Source: CAZVLE01 sp964627855 (GTDB lineage: Bacteria; Bacillota; Dethiobacteria; DTU022). From it: a DNA stretch of 59,745 nt. A program made the translations under genes and the position numbers. Each line of letters opens with the position of its first letter. The stretch's first letter is position 1. The stretch lies in assembly GCA_964627855.1 (NCBI GenBank), contig CAZVLE010000061.1, forward strand, positions 1-59,745, given 5' to 3'. The notes under the pieces were generated by a model, which was not told the DNA's origin, did not search any database, and saw only the letters and a program-made list of their open reading frames with translations. Positions 45,384 to 54,471 of this stretch are shown here, piece after piece.

Positions 45384-46724
45384 ATGAAGAATCCGCTTGC
45401 CCGGAAAATAACCTACGGCTCCCTGGTTGGATATGCTCTGCCAACTGTCGCCATGATGTTTTTTATGGCTGTCTACACCATCGTTGATTCTCTTTTTGTC
45501 TCGATTCTGATCGGCACCGATGCCCTGGCAGCGGTAAACATAGTATATCCTTTCTATTGTGTCATCTTGGCTACCGGGGCAATGCTGGCAGCAGGTGGCA
45601 GCGCCATCGTTGCACGGGAAATGGGCAAAGGTGAATATGTTTTGGCCCGAAAGATCTTTACTTTCATTCTCTTAGCCGGCTTTGCTGTCAGCCTCGTTTT
45701 CGCAGTGACGGGCTTTATCTTTGCCGATCAAGTTTTAGCGCTGCTTGGCGCCAGGGGTGTCCTGGAGCAATACTCCTACGAATATTATATCCCCCTGCTG
45801 ATTTTTTTACCCTCAATTATGTTTCAAATACTATTTGAAATGTTTTTTATAACCGCCGGGCACCCGAAGCGGGGCTTAGTGCTAATTGTCTTTGCCGGTG
45901 TAACCAACGTGGTTCTAGACTATTACTTCATCGGCGTTCTTAATATAGGTATAAGCGGTGCTGCCCTGGCAACAGGTATAGGTTCAACCATTCCGGCCTT
46001 TTTTGGCCTGATCTTTTTTTTGAAAAAAGATAAATCGCTTTATTATGGTAAACCCCTGTTCAGCCTGAAAGTTCTGTTACAAGCTTCTTTCAATGGTGCC
46101 TCCGAGATGGTTATTTACCTGGCAACGGGTTTTAGCACTTTGCTTTTAAACTGGATGGCCTTGAGTCTTATCGGTGTTAACGGGGTAGCTGCCGTCGCAA
46201 TCCTGCTCTATTCCGAATTTCTGCTCAATGCTGTTTTCTATGGCTTTGCCCAGGGATTAGCCCCGATTATCAGCTATAATTACGGCCGCGCTGACTCCGT
46301 CAGGCTACGCAAAATAATGCGGATATGCATCACCTTGATCGGCGGTTGTTCAATATTCATCTTTCTGCTGGCTAATGCAGGGGCAGGCCATATTGTTGGC
46401 ATGTTTGCCAGTGGCAACCCGGATGTTTTTGAAATTGCCCATAATGGCTTTTTGCTTTTTTCTTTCTGTTTTTTGTCTATGGGCTTTAATATATATGCCT
46501 CCGCATTGTTTACTGCGTTGTCAAACGGCAAACTGTCTGCACTAATCGCTTTTTTGCGCACCTTTTTCTTTATGGGCCTGGGTATTTTGCTACTGCCCCG
46601 GATCATTGGCGTTAATGGTTTATGGTTGGCTCTGCCCGTGGCCGAGGCTTTGACTCTGATCATCGCCGCTGGCCTGGTCGCCCGGGAATACCGAAGCCAC
46701 CTCACCTCAACAACAAAAGAATAA
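45384..46724 (+). CDS. MATE-family efflux transporter
   Basis: A 446-residue protein with 12 membrane segments in two related halves, each starting with the MATE pattern (GYALPTVAMMFFMAVYTIVDS and a matching GASEMVIYLATGF region). It moves cationic organic compounds out against Na+ or H+. Its sigma-54-type promoter ties it to the methylamine regulon, so it may export demethylated product or excess cationic substrate. The ATG at 45384 follows GAAAGGTGATAAA. It is the only gene between that promoter and the next. Confidence 0.9.
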   Translation: MKNPLARKITYGSLVGYALPTVAMMFFMAVYTIVDSLFVSILIGTDALAAVNIVYPFYCVILATGAMLAAGGSAIVAREMGKGEYVLARKIFTFILLAGFAVSLVFAVTGFIFADQVLALLGARGVLEQYSYEYYIPLLIFLPSIMFQILFEMFFITAGHPKRGLVLIVFAGVTNVVLDYYFIGVLNIGISGAALATGIGSTIPAFFGLIFFLKKDKSLYYGKPLFSLKVLLQASFNGASEMVIYLATGFSTLLLNWMALSLIGVNGVAAVAILLYSEFLLNAVFYGFAQGLAPIISYNYGRADSVRLRKIMRICITLIGGCSIFIFLLANAGAGHIVGMFASGNPDVFEIAHNGFLLFSFCFLSMGFNIYASALFTALSNGKLSALIAFLRTFFFMGLGILLLPRIIGVNGLWLALPVAEALTLIIAAGLVAREYRSHLTSTTKE

Positions 46725-46826
46725 CAATTAGTTTACAGGAGTCAAAGAAAAAAGATCCTGGCTGTTACTTTATCATCTGGCCAAACTTCTTTGCCTGAAA
46801 AGACTAATCTGTTGCCCTTTAATCGG

Positions 46827-46842
46827 TGGCACAATATTTGCA
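46827..46842 (+). promoter_or_regulatory. Sigma-54 promoter of the saccharopine-dehydrogenase-like gene
   Basis: TGGCACAATATTTGCA matches the consensus TGGCAC-N5-TTGCA completely. The first 15 bases are identical to the promoter at 48761. The start codon is 280 bases downstream; the leader has one 29-codon frame (46963-47052) without a ribosome site. Confidence 0.85.
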
Positions 46843-47121
46843 AGGTTTTTAGAGAAAGAACCCACTGCAAATGGTAAGTATTGGTTATTATTGCACAGAG
46901 TGCTTAGTCCGGCCAGGCAGCATACTAATATCTCCACTTTAATACTGTGGATTAAAAGCTGCATGGCGTATTTCTTTTTTGCTTTAGCAGAATGGTGGAA
47001 GGAGGATTTAGATAAACAAAAAATAGCTGCGGGAAGAAAACAGGCCGGCTAAAGGTAGCAAGACAGAAAATAAGTTGACTTAGATTCTCTAAAATACACA
47101 TCCATTGAAAGAAGGGCTAAG

Positions 47122-48339
47122 ATGAAAGTATTAATCATAGGAGCCGGAGCTCAGGGGTTGGTGATCAGCTGGGTTTTGGCCGAAGCTGATGATGTTTCAG
47201 AGATCGTCTTAGGAGATATAAGCCAGAAAAGAATGAAAGATATTACAGAGACAAACCCGAGTAAGAAGCTTAGAACACAAAGAGTGGACGCCAGTGATAC
47301 GAATGGCTTGAAAAAACTGATGAGAGAAGGAAAATTCGACCTGGCTGTAAATGCCACCCTGACCGATTTTAACGATAACATTATGGAAGCTTGCTATGAA
47401 GCAAAAGTAAATTATTTGGATATGGCTAGCAACGGCAACTTCCCGGGTGGAGATAAAAACATACCTGTTAAGGAGTTGATTCACTCCGAAAAATGGAAGC
47501 AGGCTTCGCTAAAAGGTCTAATCTTAGCCGGTGCCGATGCCGGCACGGTAAATGTAATGGCCAAAGAGGCAGCAGAGGAACTTGATGAAGTTGATAGTAT
47601 CAAAATTATTGACTACGCGATAACAGAATCTGAAGAGCCGATAGTATTGTGGCAGCCTGCAACCTATTTGAGAGATCTGATCACGCCCCCTATTATATGG
47701 GACAATGGTTATAAAGAATTACCTCCATTTTCCGGGGAAGAGGAATATGATTTCCCGCCCCCCATAGGCTGCAAAGCGAAAGTTTATTATCATAACCACG
47801 AAGAGCCTTTAACTCTTGCTAAATTTATCGGCAAGCCAGTGAAATATATAGATTTCAAAATGGGCGAACCTGAGCTTAAACTTTGGAAATCTATTTACGA
47901 TCTCGGGATGATGGCTGATAAGCCCGTGGAAATTGACGGTACCGAAATAGCCCCCTGGGTCTTATTCAGTAAACTGTTGCCTGATACACCAACGGCGAAA
48001 GAAATGATCGAGCTGGTTGATAGTGGGAAGCTAAAAAGCAGGATGATGCTCACGGTGGACGTTCATGGCAGAAAAGCGGACCAGGATACGCATTATCAAA
48101 TGTGGACCGATGGCCCTGATGTAGTGAAAGCCTGCAAAAGAATTCCCGGTGCCAGTGATATATCTTATGCAGTTGCCGTATCAGCCGCCGTATTCTCGTT
48201 AATGTTGCTTAGAGGGCAGGTCAACCACACAGGCGTTTTCCCGCCGGAAGTCTTTGACAAGGACGAGAGGAAGATCTATTTTAAAATGATGAGGGAACAG
48301 GGTATCAAGATTCATATAAGAAAACATACCCTATTGTAA
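47122..48339 (+). CDS. Saccharopine-dehydrogenase-like NAD(P)-dependent oxidoreductase
   Basis: A 405-residue enzyme with N-terminal Rossmann fold VLIIGAGAQGLVISWVLAE and the family's ADAGTVNVMAKEAAEELDEVDSI catalytic-domain entry. Relatives oxidise or reductively condense amino groups (saccharopine reductase, lysine 6-dehydrogenase, carboxynorspermidine synthase). Placed under a sigma-54 promoter between the MATE gene and the activator gene, it probably deaminates the amine left after demethylation, though the substrate is not shown. The ATG follows GAAGGG. A strong terminator follows. Confidence 0.85.
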   Translation: MKVLIIGAGAQGLVISWVLAEADDVSEIVLGDISQKRMKDITETNPSKKLRTQRVDASDTNGLKKLMREGKFDLAVNATLTDFNDNIMEACYEAKVNYLDMASNGNFPGGDKNIPVKELIHSEKWKQASLKGLILAGADAGTVNVMAKEAAEELDEVDSIKIIDYAITESEEPIVLWQPATYLRDLITPPIIWDNGYKELPPFSGEEEYDFPPPIGCKAKVYYHNHEEPLTLAKFIGKPVKYIDFKMGEPELKLWKSIYDLGMMADKPVEIDGTEIAPWVLFSKLLPDTPTAKEMIELVDSGKLKSRMMLTVDVHGRKADQDTHYQMWTDGPDVVKACKRIPGASDISYAVAVSAAVFSLMLLRGQVNHTGVFPPEVFDKDERKIYFKMMREQGIKIHIRKHTLL

Positions 48340-48483
48340 GCTATACAGGTCTATACTTTCTCACGACGGATTAAATGAGAGTCAAGTTGTATATTTCCCC
48401 TTGGCTGGAGGTATTTCCAGGTTGAAACAACCTGCAAAGCCCGTGAGCCGGTTTAGAAAATCATCTTGATCCCATTACTAAAT

Positions 48484-48522
48484 AAAAAAGGGCTTGCAGC
48501 ATTGAGATGCAAGCCCTTTTTA
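48484..48522 (+). terminator. Intrinsic terminator after the dehydrogenase gene
   Basis: AAAAGGGCTTGCA and TGCAAGCCCTTTT form a perfect 13-base stem around GCATTGAGA (9 bases), ending in a T-run. It separates the dehydrogenase transcript from the activator gene. The rest of 48340-48760 shows nothing recognisable. Confidence 0.92.
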
Positions 48523-48760
48523 GGTTTAAGCCAGCTTTTGTCTCTGTAATCGCTCTAGATTCAAGGGGCAATATCCATAAATTCAATTAAACAGGTTCTG
48601 TTTTAGGCGCTAATGTTTAAAGGAAATACTATCCCTTGCAGCGCATTGGCAGGATATTTAGTTATGGTGAATAAGTAATTAATTAGAGTAGCAATAATGC
48701 AGGCATCAGGCAGTCAACTTAAGCCGTTTATTAAGAGTTCAGAAGTTTCCTGAGAACTGT

Positions 48761-48776
48761 TGGCACAATATTTGCG
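48761..48776 (+). promoter_or_regulatory. Sigma-54 promoter of the activator gene
   Basis: TGGCACAATATTTGCG is a full -24/-12 match. The -12 GC lies about 43 bases before the GTG start, so the activator's own gene depends on sigma-54 and probably on itself. Confidence 0.85.
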
Positions 48777-48817
48777 GCTAAAACATTTTAATACCGGGTG
48801 AATTTGGGGGAATTGCT

Positions 48818-50491
48818 GTGGAAGGTATTGAGCATTTTGTTTCTTTAGCCTGTGAAACAATAAAAGCAGCATCATATGCCTTGCAAGCAGAGATTATTGT
48901 CATCGACCGGGATTTAAACTTCCTGGTGGGGTCGGAAAAGGACCAGTCAGCAAAAAGCAAGATTGAAAAAGCAATTTTCAACAGTAAGGGGTTCTGTAAG
49001 TTAGGTGATATCAGCAGCCCGATCTCGATGGAAGACGAAACTATCGGTTGGCTGGTAGCTTACTTAAACGCTTCAGAAAAACAGCCTGACTACCAACAGC
49101 AGCAAGCTTATCTTAACTGGGTTGGCAGGTTTTTATCTAAAGCCCTGGAAAGTAAACTTTCTATAGATAAAAGCGAAAAACTTGAGAATATCCTAGATGC
49201 GGTTCATGAAGGAGTAATGGTTATTGATCGCTCTTCCCGAATAATTTGCTGCAACGTGAAAGCAGAGCAGCTGATTAAGCTTCCCAGTACAAAAATTATT
49301 GGCCAATCGCTGGCCAGTATCTGGCCTGACTCACCCTCACTAGAGGCGATAAAAAATAGCCTGGAATACACAGAAAAAGAAGAGATCTATCAGGTTGGTG
49401 AACGGTGGATGCATTTTATAGTCAGCATCAGACTGTTAAGCGGAGCAGAAGATCCTGAAGGAGTAGTAATATCTTTTCGCGACATTTCTGAAGCACGCCG
49501 CTTGATTTATAATCTCAGCCAGAGCAGTCCCGAGTATTCTTTCAAAGATATTATTGGCAACAGCCCGGCAATTAGAAAGGTAAATGAACAGGCATTAAGG
49601 GTAGCAAAAAGCAACTCTACAGTTTTGATTACCGGTGAAAGCGGCACCGGAAAAGAGATTCTTGCTCGTGCCATTCATTTTGCCAGCCTGCGATCAAGAG
49701 GGCCGTTTATAAACATCAACTGTGGAGCAATCCCTGAAAACTTATTAGAAAGCGAACTCTTTGGCTACGTAGGAGGCGCATTTACAGGAGCACTAACCGA
49801 AGGTAAGGCCGGCAAATTTGAACTGGCAGATAGTGGGACTATCTTTCTGGATGAAATTGGTGAAATGCCACTGCACTTGCAGGTTAAACTTCTTCATGTT
49901 TTGCAGAACCGGGAAGTGGAAAGAGTCGGTGGTTCTCAGAAAATACCTGTAGATATTAGGATTATTGCCGCTTCAAACCGCGATCTCGATATTATGATGC
50001 AGGAGAGGAAATTTCGCAAAGATCTTTATTTTAGATTAGGCGTGATTCCTCTGCATGTAGCTCCTCTGCGGGAGCGCAAGGAAGATATCCCCCAGTTGAC
50101 GGAATTTTTTTTAGCCAAACTTGCCGGGAGAATGAATCGGCCGCTTATGACAGTTTCTTCTGAAGTCTTAGAAATGTTTTTAAGCTACCACTGGCCGGGC
50201 AATATCAGGGAACTTGAAAACACCCTCGAGTATGCTGTGAACATGTGCAATGGCAATATTCTTCTCCCCGCTAATATACCCCAGAGAGTTAGCAAACCGG
50301 TTCAGGAGCAAATTGCATGCAACTCTAACTTAAAAACACTTTTAGAAAACTACGAGCAAAAGATAATTGAAGAGCATTTGAAGCGTTTTGGCTCCTCTCC
50401 TGACGATAAAAATCGGATAGCCAAAGTGCTCGGGGTAAGCAGATCCACATTATATCGCCGCATTGCAGATCTTAAATTAAAGGTGGAGTGA
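48818..50491 (+). CDS. Sigma-54-dependent transcriptional activator (PAS-AAA+-Fis)
   Basis: A 557-residue enhancer-binding protein. Residues 1-115 are an unassigned sensor region, and 120-230 a PAS domain (ILDAVHEGVMVIDRSSRI). Residues 245-470 are the AAA+ motor, with Walker A GESGTGKE (273-280), the sigma-54-contacting loop GAFTGA (320-325) and Walker B TIFLDEIGE. The C-terminal Fis-type helix-turn-helix ends VLGVSRSTLYRRI. It has no phosphorylatable receiver domain, so it senses a ligand directly. The GTG start follows GGGGG. All elements for remodelling sigma-54 polymerase are intact. It is the obvious regulator of the five local -24/-12 promoters. Confidence 0.95.
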   Translation: MEGIEHFVSLACETIKAASYALQAEIIVIDRDLNFLVGSEKDQSAKSKIEKAIFNSKGFCKLGDISSPISMEDETIGWLVAYLNASEKQPDYQQQQAYLNWVGRFLSKALESKLSIDKSEKLENILDAVHEGVMVIDRSSRIICCNVKAEQLIKLPSTKIIGQSLASIWPDSPSLEAIKNSLEYTEKEEIYQVGERWMHFIVSIRLLSGAEDPEGVVISFRDISEARRLIYNLSQSSPEYSFKDIIGNSPAIRKVNEQALRVAKSNSTVLITGESGTGKEILARAIHFASLRSRGPFININCGAIPENLLESELFGYVGGAFTGALTEGKAGKFELADSGTIFLDEIGEMPLHLQVKLLHVLQNREVERVGGSQKIPVDIRIIAASNRDLDIMMQERKFRKDLYFRLGVIPLHVAPLRERKEDIPQLTEFFLAKLAGRMNRPLMTVSSEVLEMFLSYHWPGNIRELENTLEYAVNMCNGNILLPANIPQRVSKPVQEQIACNSNLKTLLENYEQKIIEEHLKRFGSSPDDKNRIAKVLGVSRSTLYRRIADLKLKVE

Positions 50492-50534
50492 ACCGCAAGG
50501 TTTTGTCTAAATATTGAGATAAAGTTTAAATCTG

Positions 50535-50548
50535 TGTCAATAATGACA
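50535..50548 (+). promoter_or_regulatory. Candidate enhancer site for the activator
   Basis: TGTCA-ATAA-TGACA is a perfect interrupted palindrome 170 bases upstream of the mttB sigma-54 promoter, the usual distance for enhancer sites. I did not find the same palindrome by eye at the other sigma-54 promoters, so the assignment is weak. Confidence 0.35.
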
Positions 50549-50718
50549 TGGCTGCTTAAAAGCAAGGCTGGTATCGGTCATGCTTTTTTATTAATAAAAT
50601 ATGTCCACAATATGAGATAATATTCATTATTCATAATATCCACTTTGATGCCCATAAACTTTACAGATAAGATAATGATTTAAATAGTTCCAAGCCTCCT
50701 CTTCAGCAAACCACTACT

Positions 50719-50734
50719 TGGCATACTATTTGCG
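50719..50734 (+). promoter_or_regulatory. Sigma-54 promoter of the mttB-mtbB operon
   Basis: TGGCATACTATTTGCG has GG and GC 12 bases apart and TTTGC at -12. It lies 145 bases before the mttB ATG and heads five cistrons that run to 57341 with gaps of 20-55 bases. Besides the palindrome at 50535, the 50492-50877 gap holds no other gene. Confidence 0.8.
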
Positions 50735-50877
50735 AAATTATAACAGTACACAAGTTAAGTCGACTGGTAAAGGTGTTTTACTCTTTGTTATAACTCTGCC
50801 AAAGAGGAGGGATTAACTATACCAACAAAAAGCCCGGAATATTTTAGATTGCATAAGGAAAGGAGGAAGAAGAAATT

Positions 50878-52317
50878 ATGAACTATATCGAAGGAATTGG
50901 TCTTGAACTGCTCTCCCGACAAGACCTGGAAGCAATTCATGAGGCGACTCTTAAAGTACTCGAGCAAGTCGGCCTGAAAGTATTTGGCGAAGAAGCTCTT
51001 GAAATATACGGAACTGCCGGCTGCCAAATTGACAGGAATACAAACATGGTTAAGATACCCCGCCACCTGGTGGAGGATGCTATCATCTCATCGCCCGGCA
51101 AAATACTGATGGCTGCACGTGACCCCCGCTATGATGTGATAGTTGAAGGAACCAAAGTAGTATTTACTAATTTTGGCACAGGAACGATGGTTGAAGATCT
51201 GGAAACAGGCGCACTGAGGCCATCGACGAAAGCTGACCTGGCCGATACAGCCAGACTTTGTGATGCCATAGATGAAGTGGATATCTATACTATTGCCGTA
51301 ACGGCCCAGGATGTTCCCGAAGCGACACGGGAGTTGCACGAAGCAGAAGCAGTTTTGAACAATACGGTTAAACATTTCGGACATGATACCCAGGATACAG
51401 CAACGACAAGACGGTTCATTGAAATGGGGGCTGCTGTTGCCGGCGGGATGGATGAGCTAAAAGAACGTCCGATAATCTCAATGGGAACATGTCCCAACAG
51501 CCCCCTGGAACTGCATACCAATAATACCGAAGTAATTATTGAAGTTGCCAGGGCAGGAATACCCTTAGATATTCTGTCAATGGCTATGGCCGGTGGAACA
51601 TCACCGGTAACTCTGGCCGGAACTCTGGTGATTACCAATGCAGAGATCCTGGGTGGAATTGTTTTAGCTCAGTTGGTTAACAAGGGGACACCGGTCATTT
51701 ACGGCAGCTCTACCACCATGTTAGACATGCTATACACCACAAGCCCTGTGGGTGCGCCTGAACATGGAATGGTAAGTGCAGCGGTTGCCCAACTTGGCCA
51801 CTTCTATGAAATACCTACTGATGTCGGAGGCACGTAGGGTGACAGTAAAATATCCGATGTGCAGGCAGGCCACGAAAAGACCCTGACAGCAATCTTGCCT
51901 GCCCTTACCGGTGGCAATATCATATATGGTCTCGGCATGCTCGAGTTGGGGATCACTTTCAGTTTTACGCAACTGCTTATTGATGCCGAGATAGTCAAAA
52001 TGATTAAAAGGGTCATGCAGGGTATAGCGGTCAATGATGAGACTTTAGCGCTAGAGGTAATCAAGGCGGTAGGTGCCGGTGGAAATTACCTCAATCAAAA
52101 GCATACCCGGAAATATATGAAGCAGGAACAGTCAAGGGTCAAGTTAATTGACCGCAGGATGCGAGATCGCTGGATGGAAAAAGGTGGTAAGTCTATGGCT
52201 GACAGGGCTCGTGATGAAGCCTTGCAAATAAAGCAAAATCATTATCCACAGCCTCTAACTTCGGAGGTATCGAGCCGGTTGCGGGCTATTGTCGAGGAAG
52301 CAGAAAATGATCAGTAA
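50878..52317 (+). CDS. mttB: Trimethylamine methyltransferase with in-frame TAG (pyrrolysine)
   Basis: The frame runs from ATG at 50878 (after AAAGGAGGAAG) through one TAG at 51835-51837 to TAA at 52317, giving 479 residues with pyrrolysine at position 320. The context GGT-Pyl-GDSKISD is the one known for archaeal and Desulfitobacterium MttB, and homology continues without a shift on both sides. The TIM-barrel enzyme transfers a methyl group from trimethylamine to a corrinoid protein; pyrrolysine forms the adduct with the amine. It opens the operon under a sigma-54 promoter. Ending at TAG would remove the active residue and a third of the barrel. Confidence 0.95.
51835..51837 (+). other. UAG codon decoded as pyrrolysine in mttB
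   Basis: This in-frame TAG lies between GGT and GDSK, at the catalytic pyrrolysine position of MttB. Both flanks stay in frame and homologous. Decoding needs tRNA-Pyl and PylS, which are not in the window. Confidence 0.93.
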
Positions 52318-52347
52318 GCAGAAATAGCTTAGGAAGGGAAGAATCGT

Positions 52348-53769
52348 ATGCGATCAGTTTTAAACCTATTATCAAATGAAGAGATAGCTCATATTCATGA
52401 AGCAAGCTTGCAGGTTTTAGAGAAAACAGGCATCGCTGTACATAGTGAAAAAGTCTGTAATTTGCTTGTGCAAAATGGTGCTATCCGTGAAAGCGGCAGA
52501 GTTAAAATTCCCAGGAAGATGGCGGAAGAAAAGATCAACCTGGCCTGCCAGAGGATACACCTGGCAGCACGTGAACCTCAGTTTAACCTGACTGTTCCAG
52601 GAGGGCTAATGCCTTATAACACTACCAGCGGATATTCGCCCTTTGTGAGAGATCTTGAATATGGCATAACAAGATCATCTAACAGTCATGATTTAAGGCA
52701 GTTTTCAATAGTCGCCGATTATTTCGATGCAATTACATTTTTTTGGCCCATCGTTATGCCCTGTGATGAACCTGCTCATTTGGAAGAACTGTGTGCCCTT
52801 GATATATCTTTCAGAAATCAGCGAAAGCATGTTCAGTGCTCCTGTTCCTCGGAAGCAACTGCCAGGTGGCAGGTTCGACTGGCTGCTGCCCTGGTTGGCG
52901 GGGAAGAGAACCTGTGCTCAAAACCGATCTTTTCTGCGGTTTCATCACCGATTTCACCGCTTACATTTGATAAAAACGCAGTTGAAGCGTTGGTTGTCCT
53001 GGCCGAAGCAGGCATCCCGGTAGTTCCGATGACAATGGCCATGTCGGGGACAACAGCTCCGGCAACCATAGCCGGAACCCTCTTAATGGCTAACGCCGAA
53101 GAGCTGGCCACCTTTGTATTAATCAAGTGTGCCAATCCTGAGGCTGCAATGGTTTATTCTTCCGATATTGCTCCATCCGATTTAAAAACCGGGATGGTCA
53201 ACTATTTTAGCCCCGAATATACTTTACTGGCAGCAGGATGTGCTCAAATGGCCCGGTTTTATAAATTGCCCAGCATGGTTTCACACGGCTCCTCCGAAGA
53301 GCTGCCGCACGATCTCGCCTCGCTGGAAAGAAACATTTTAAAAGTGGCCATGAGTATGATGACCAGGACAGATCTCTCAGCCTGGCTTGGATGTCTCGAT
53401 AGCGCACTGAACGCATCATTGATCAACCTTGTAATGGATGTGGAAGTATGCGAGCAGGCATTTGCCTATCTGCGGCAATTCGCAGTTAATGATGATACCC
53501 TTGCCCTTGATATTATTGACGCTGTTGGGCCGGGTGGGCACTACCTGACCCAGGAACATACACTTAAGCATTTCAGGCAGGAACTCTGGACGAAACGGCT
53601 TCAAGATACGATCATTCTTGATCGTTCCGGAACCGGCTCCTTTGCCGAAAGGGCAAAGCATAAAGTAAAAGAGATCTTAACTAATCACCATGTGCCCACC
53701 ATTGATGCGGAAACCCTGAAAGAGATGGATAAATTAATGCAGCAAGCCCGCAGGGAGCTGCAGCAATAA
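52348..53769 (+). CDS. MttB-family methyltransferase (non-pyrrolysine paralog 3)
   Basis: A 473-residue MttB-family TIM barrel, ATG start, 30 bases after mttB. The pyrrolysine region reads MVSHGSSEELPHD with sense codons only. N-terminus IAHIHEASLQVLEKTGI and C-terminal GPGGHYLTQEHTLKHF match the family. It is more divergent from the minus-strand pair than they are from each other. Its substrate is probably a quaternary amine whose uptake or partial demethylation feeds the same corrinoid protein encoded next. Confidence 0.9.
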   Translation: MRSVLNLLSNEEIAHIHEASLQVLEKTGIAVHSEKVCNLLVQNGAIRESGRVKIPRKMAEEKINLACQRIHLAAREPQFNLTVPGGLMPYNTTSGYSPFVRDLEYGITRSSNSHDLRQFSIVADYFDAITFFWPIVMPCDEPAHLEELCALDISFRNQRKHVQCSCSSEATARWQVRLAAALVGGEENLCSKPIFSAVSSPISPLTFDKNAVEALVVLAEAGIPVVPMTMAMSGTTAPATIAGTLLMANAEELATFVLIKCANPEAAMVYSSDIAPSDLKTGMVNYFSPEYTLLAAGCAQMARFYKLPSMVSHGSSEELPHDLASLERNILKVAMSMMTRTDLSAWLGCLDSALNASLINLVMDVEVCEQAFAYLRQFAVNDDTLALDIIDAVGPGGHYLTQEHTLKHFRQELWTKRLQDTIILDRSGTGSFAERAKHKVKEILTNHHVPTIDAETLKEMDKLMQQARRELQQ

Positions 53770-53818
53770 ATACCGTAAACGATACATGAAACCAAACAGA
53801 CTGGCAGGAGGTAAGAAG

Positions 53819-54451
53819 ATGTTTGAAGAGATTAAAAAAGCTATTCTTGAAGGTGAAGAAGAAATCACCTGTGATTTGGTCCAAAAGGCAATTGAAGATG
53901 GCATAGCCCCTTTGGAAATTTTAAACAATGCCTGCATCCCGGGAGTAGAAAGAGCCGGCGAACTCTTTGAGGCCGAAGAATTCTACCTGCCTGAACTTAT
54001 AACAGCAGGGGAAGCCACCAGGGCTGCCATGGATATAATTATTCCGGCGCTGCAGAGTTCAAACACGGAATGGAAAAGGATCGGAAAAGTGGTCATAGGT
54101 ACTGTTGAAGGCGATATGCATGACATAGGCAAGAGCATTGTTTCATCTATGCTCACTGCATCTGGTTTTGATGTTATCGATTTAGGTATTGATGTCTCCG
54201 CAGATCGTTTTGTTGAAGAAGTCAAAAAAGAGGGTCCCGGCATACTTGGCTTAAGCGCTTTGCTTACAAGTACCATGAAAAAGCAACAGGATATTATTGA
54301 AGCCCTGGTTGAGGCAGGCCTGAAGGACAAGGTTAAGGTCTTGGTCGGAGGTGCCCCTGTAACCAAGGAATGGGCGGAAAGAATTGGCGCTGACGGATAT
54401 GCTGAAGATGCTGTTGCAGCAGTCAAGCTTGCCAAGAGCATCGTTAGTTAG
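53819..54451 (+). CDS. Corrinoid methyl-carrier protein (MttC/MtbC family) 2
   Basis: A 210-residue corrinoid protein with helical N-terminal cap and cobalamin domain: DMHDIG, LSALLTSTM and VGG motifs complete. The ATG at 53819 follows GGCAGGAGGTAAG; the frame is open 11 codons upstream. It is placed between the MttB-type genes and mtbB, so it likely accepts methyl groups from both trimethylamine and dimethylamine. It ends with TAG; readthrough would add seven residues (PGQKGEI) before TGA. Confidence 0.92.
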   Translation: MFEEIKKAILEGEEEITCDLVQKAIEDGIAPLEILNNACIPGVERAGELFEAEEFYLPELITAGEATRAAMDIIIPALQSSNTEWKRIGKVVIGTVEGDMHDIGKSIVSSMLTASGFDVIDLGIDVSADRFVEEVKKEGPGILGLSALLTSTMKKQQDIIEALVEAGLKDKVKVLVGGAPVTKEWAERIGADGYAEDAVAAVKLAKSIVS

Positions 54452-54471
54452 CCCGGGCAGAAGGGAGAAAT

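Noticed and set aside
46963..47052. 29-codon frame in the leader of the dehydrogenase gene
   Set aside because: No ribosome site and no recognisable similarity. It is kept only as a note in the promoter entry.
51835..51862. mttB and mtbB as pseudogenes split by nonsense mutations
   Set aside because: Both TAG codons lie exactly at the known pyrrolysine positions, with flanking sequence in frame and conserved.
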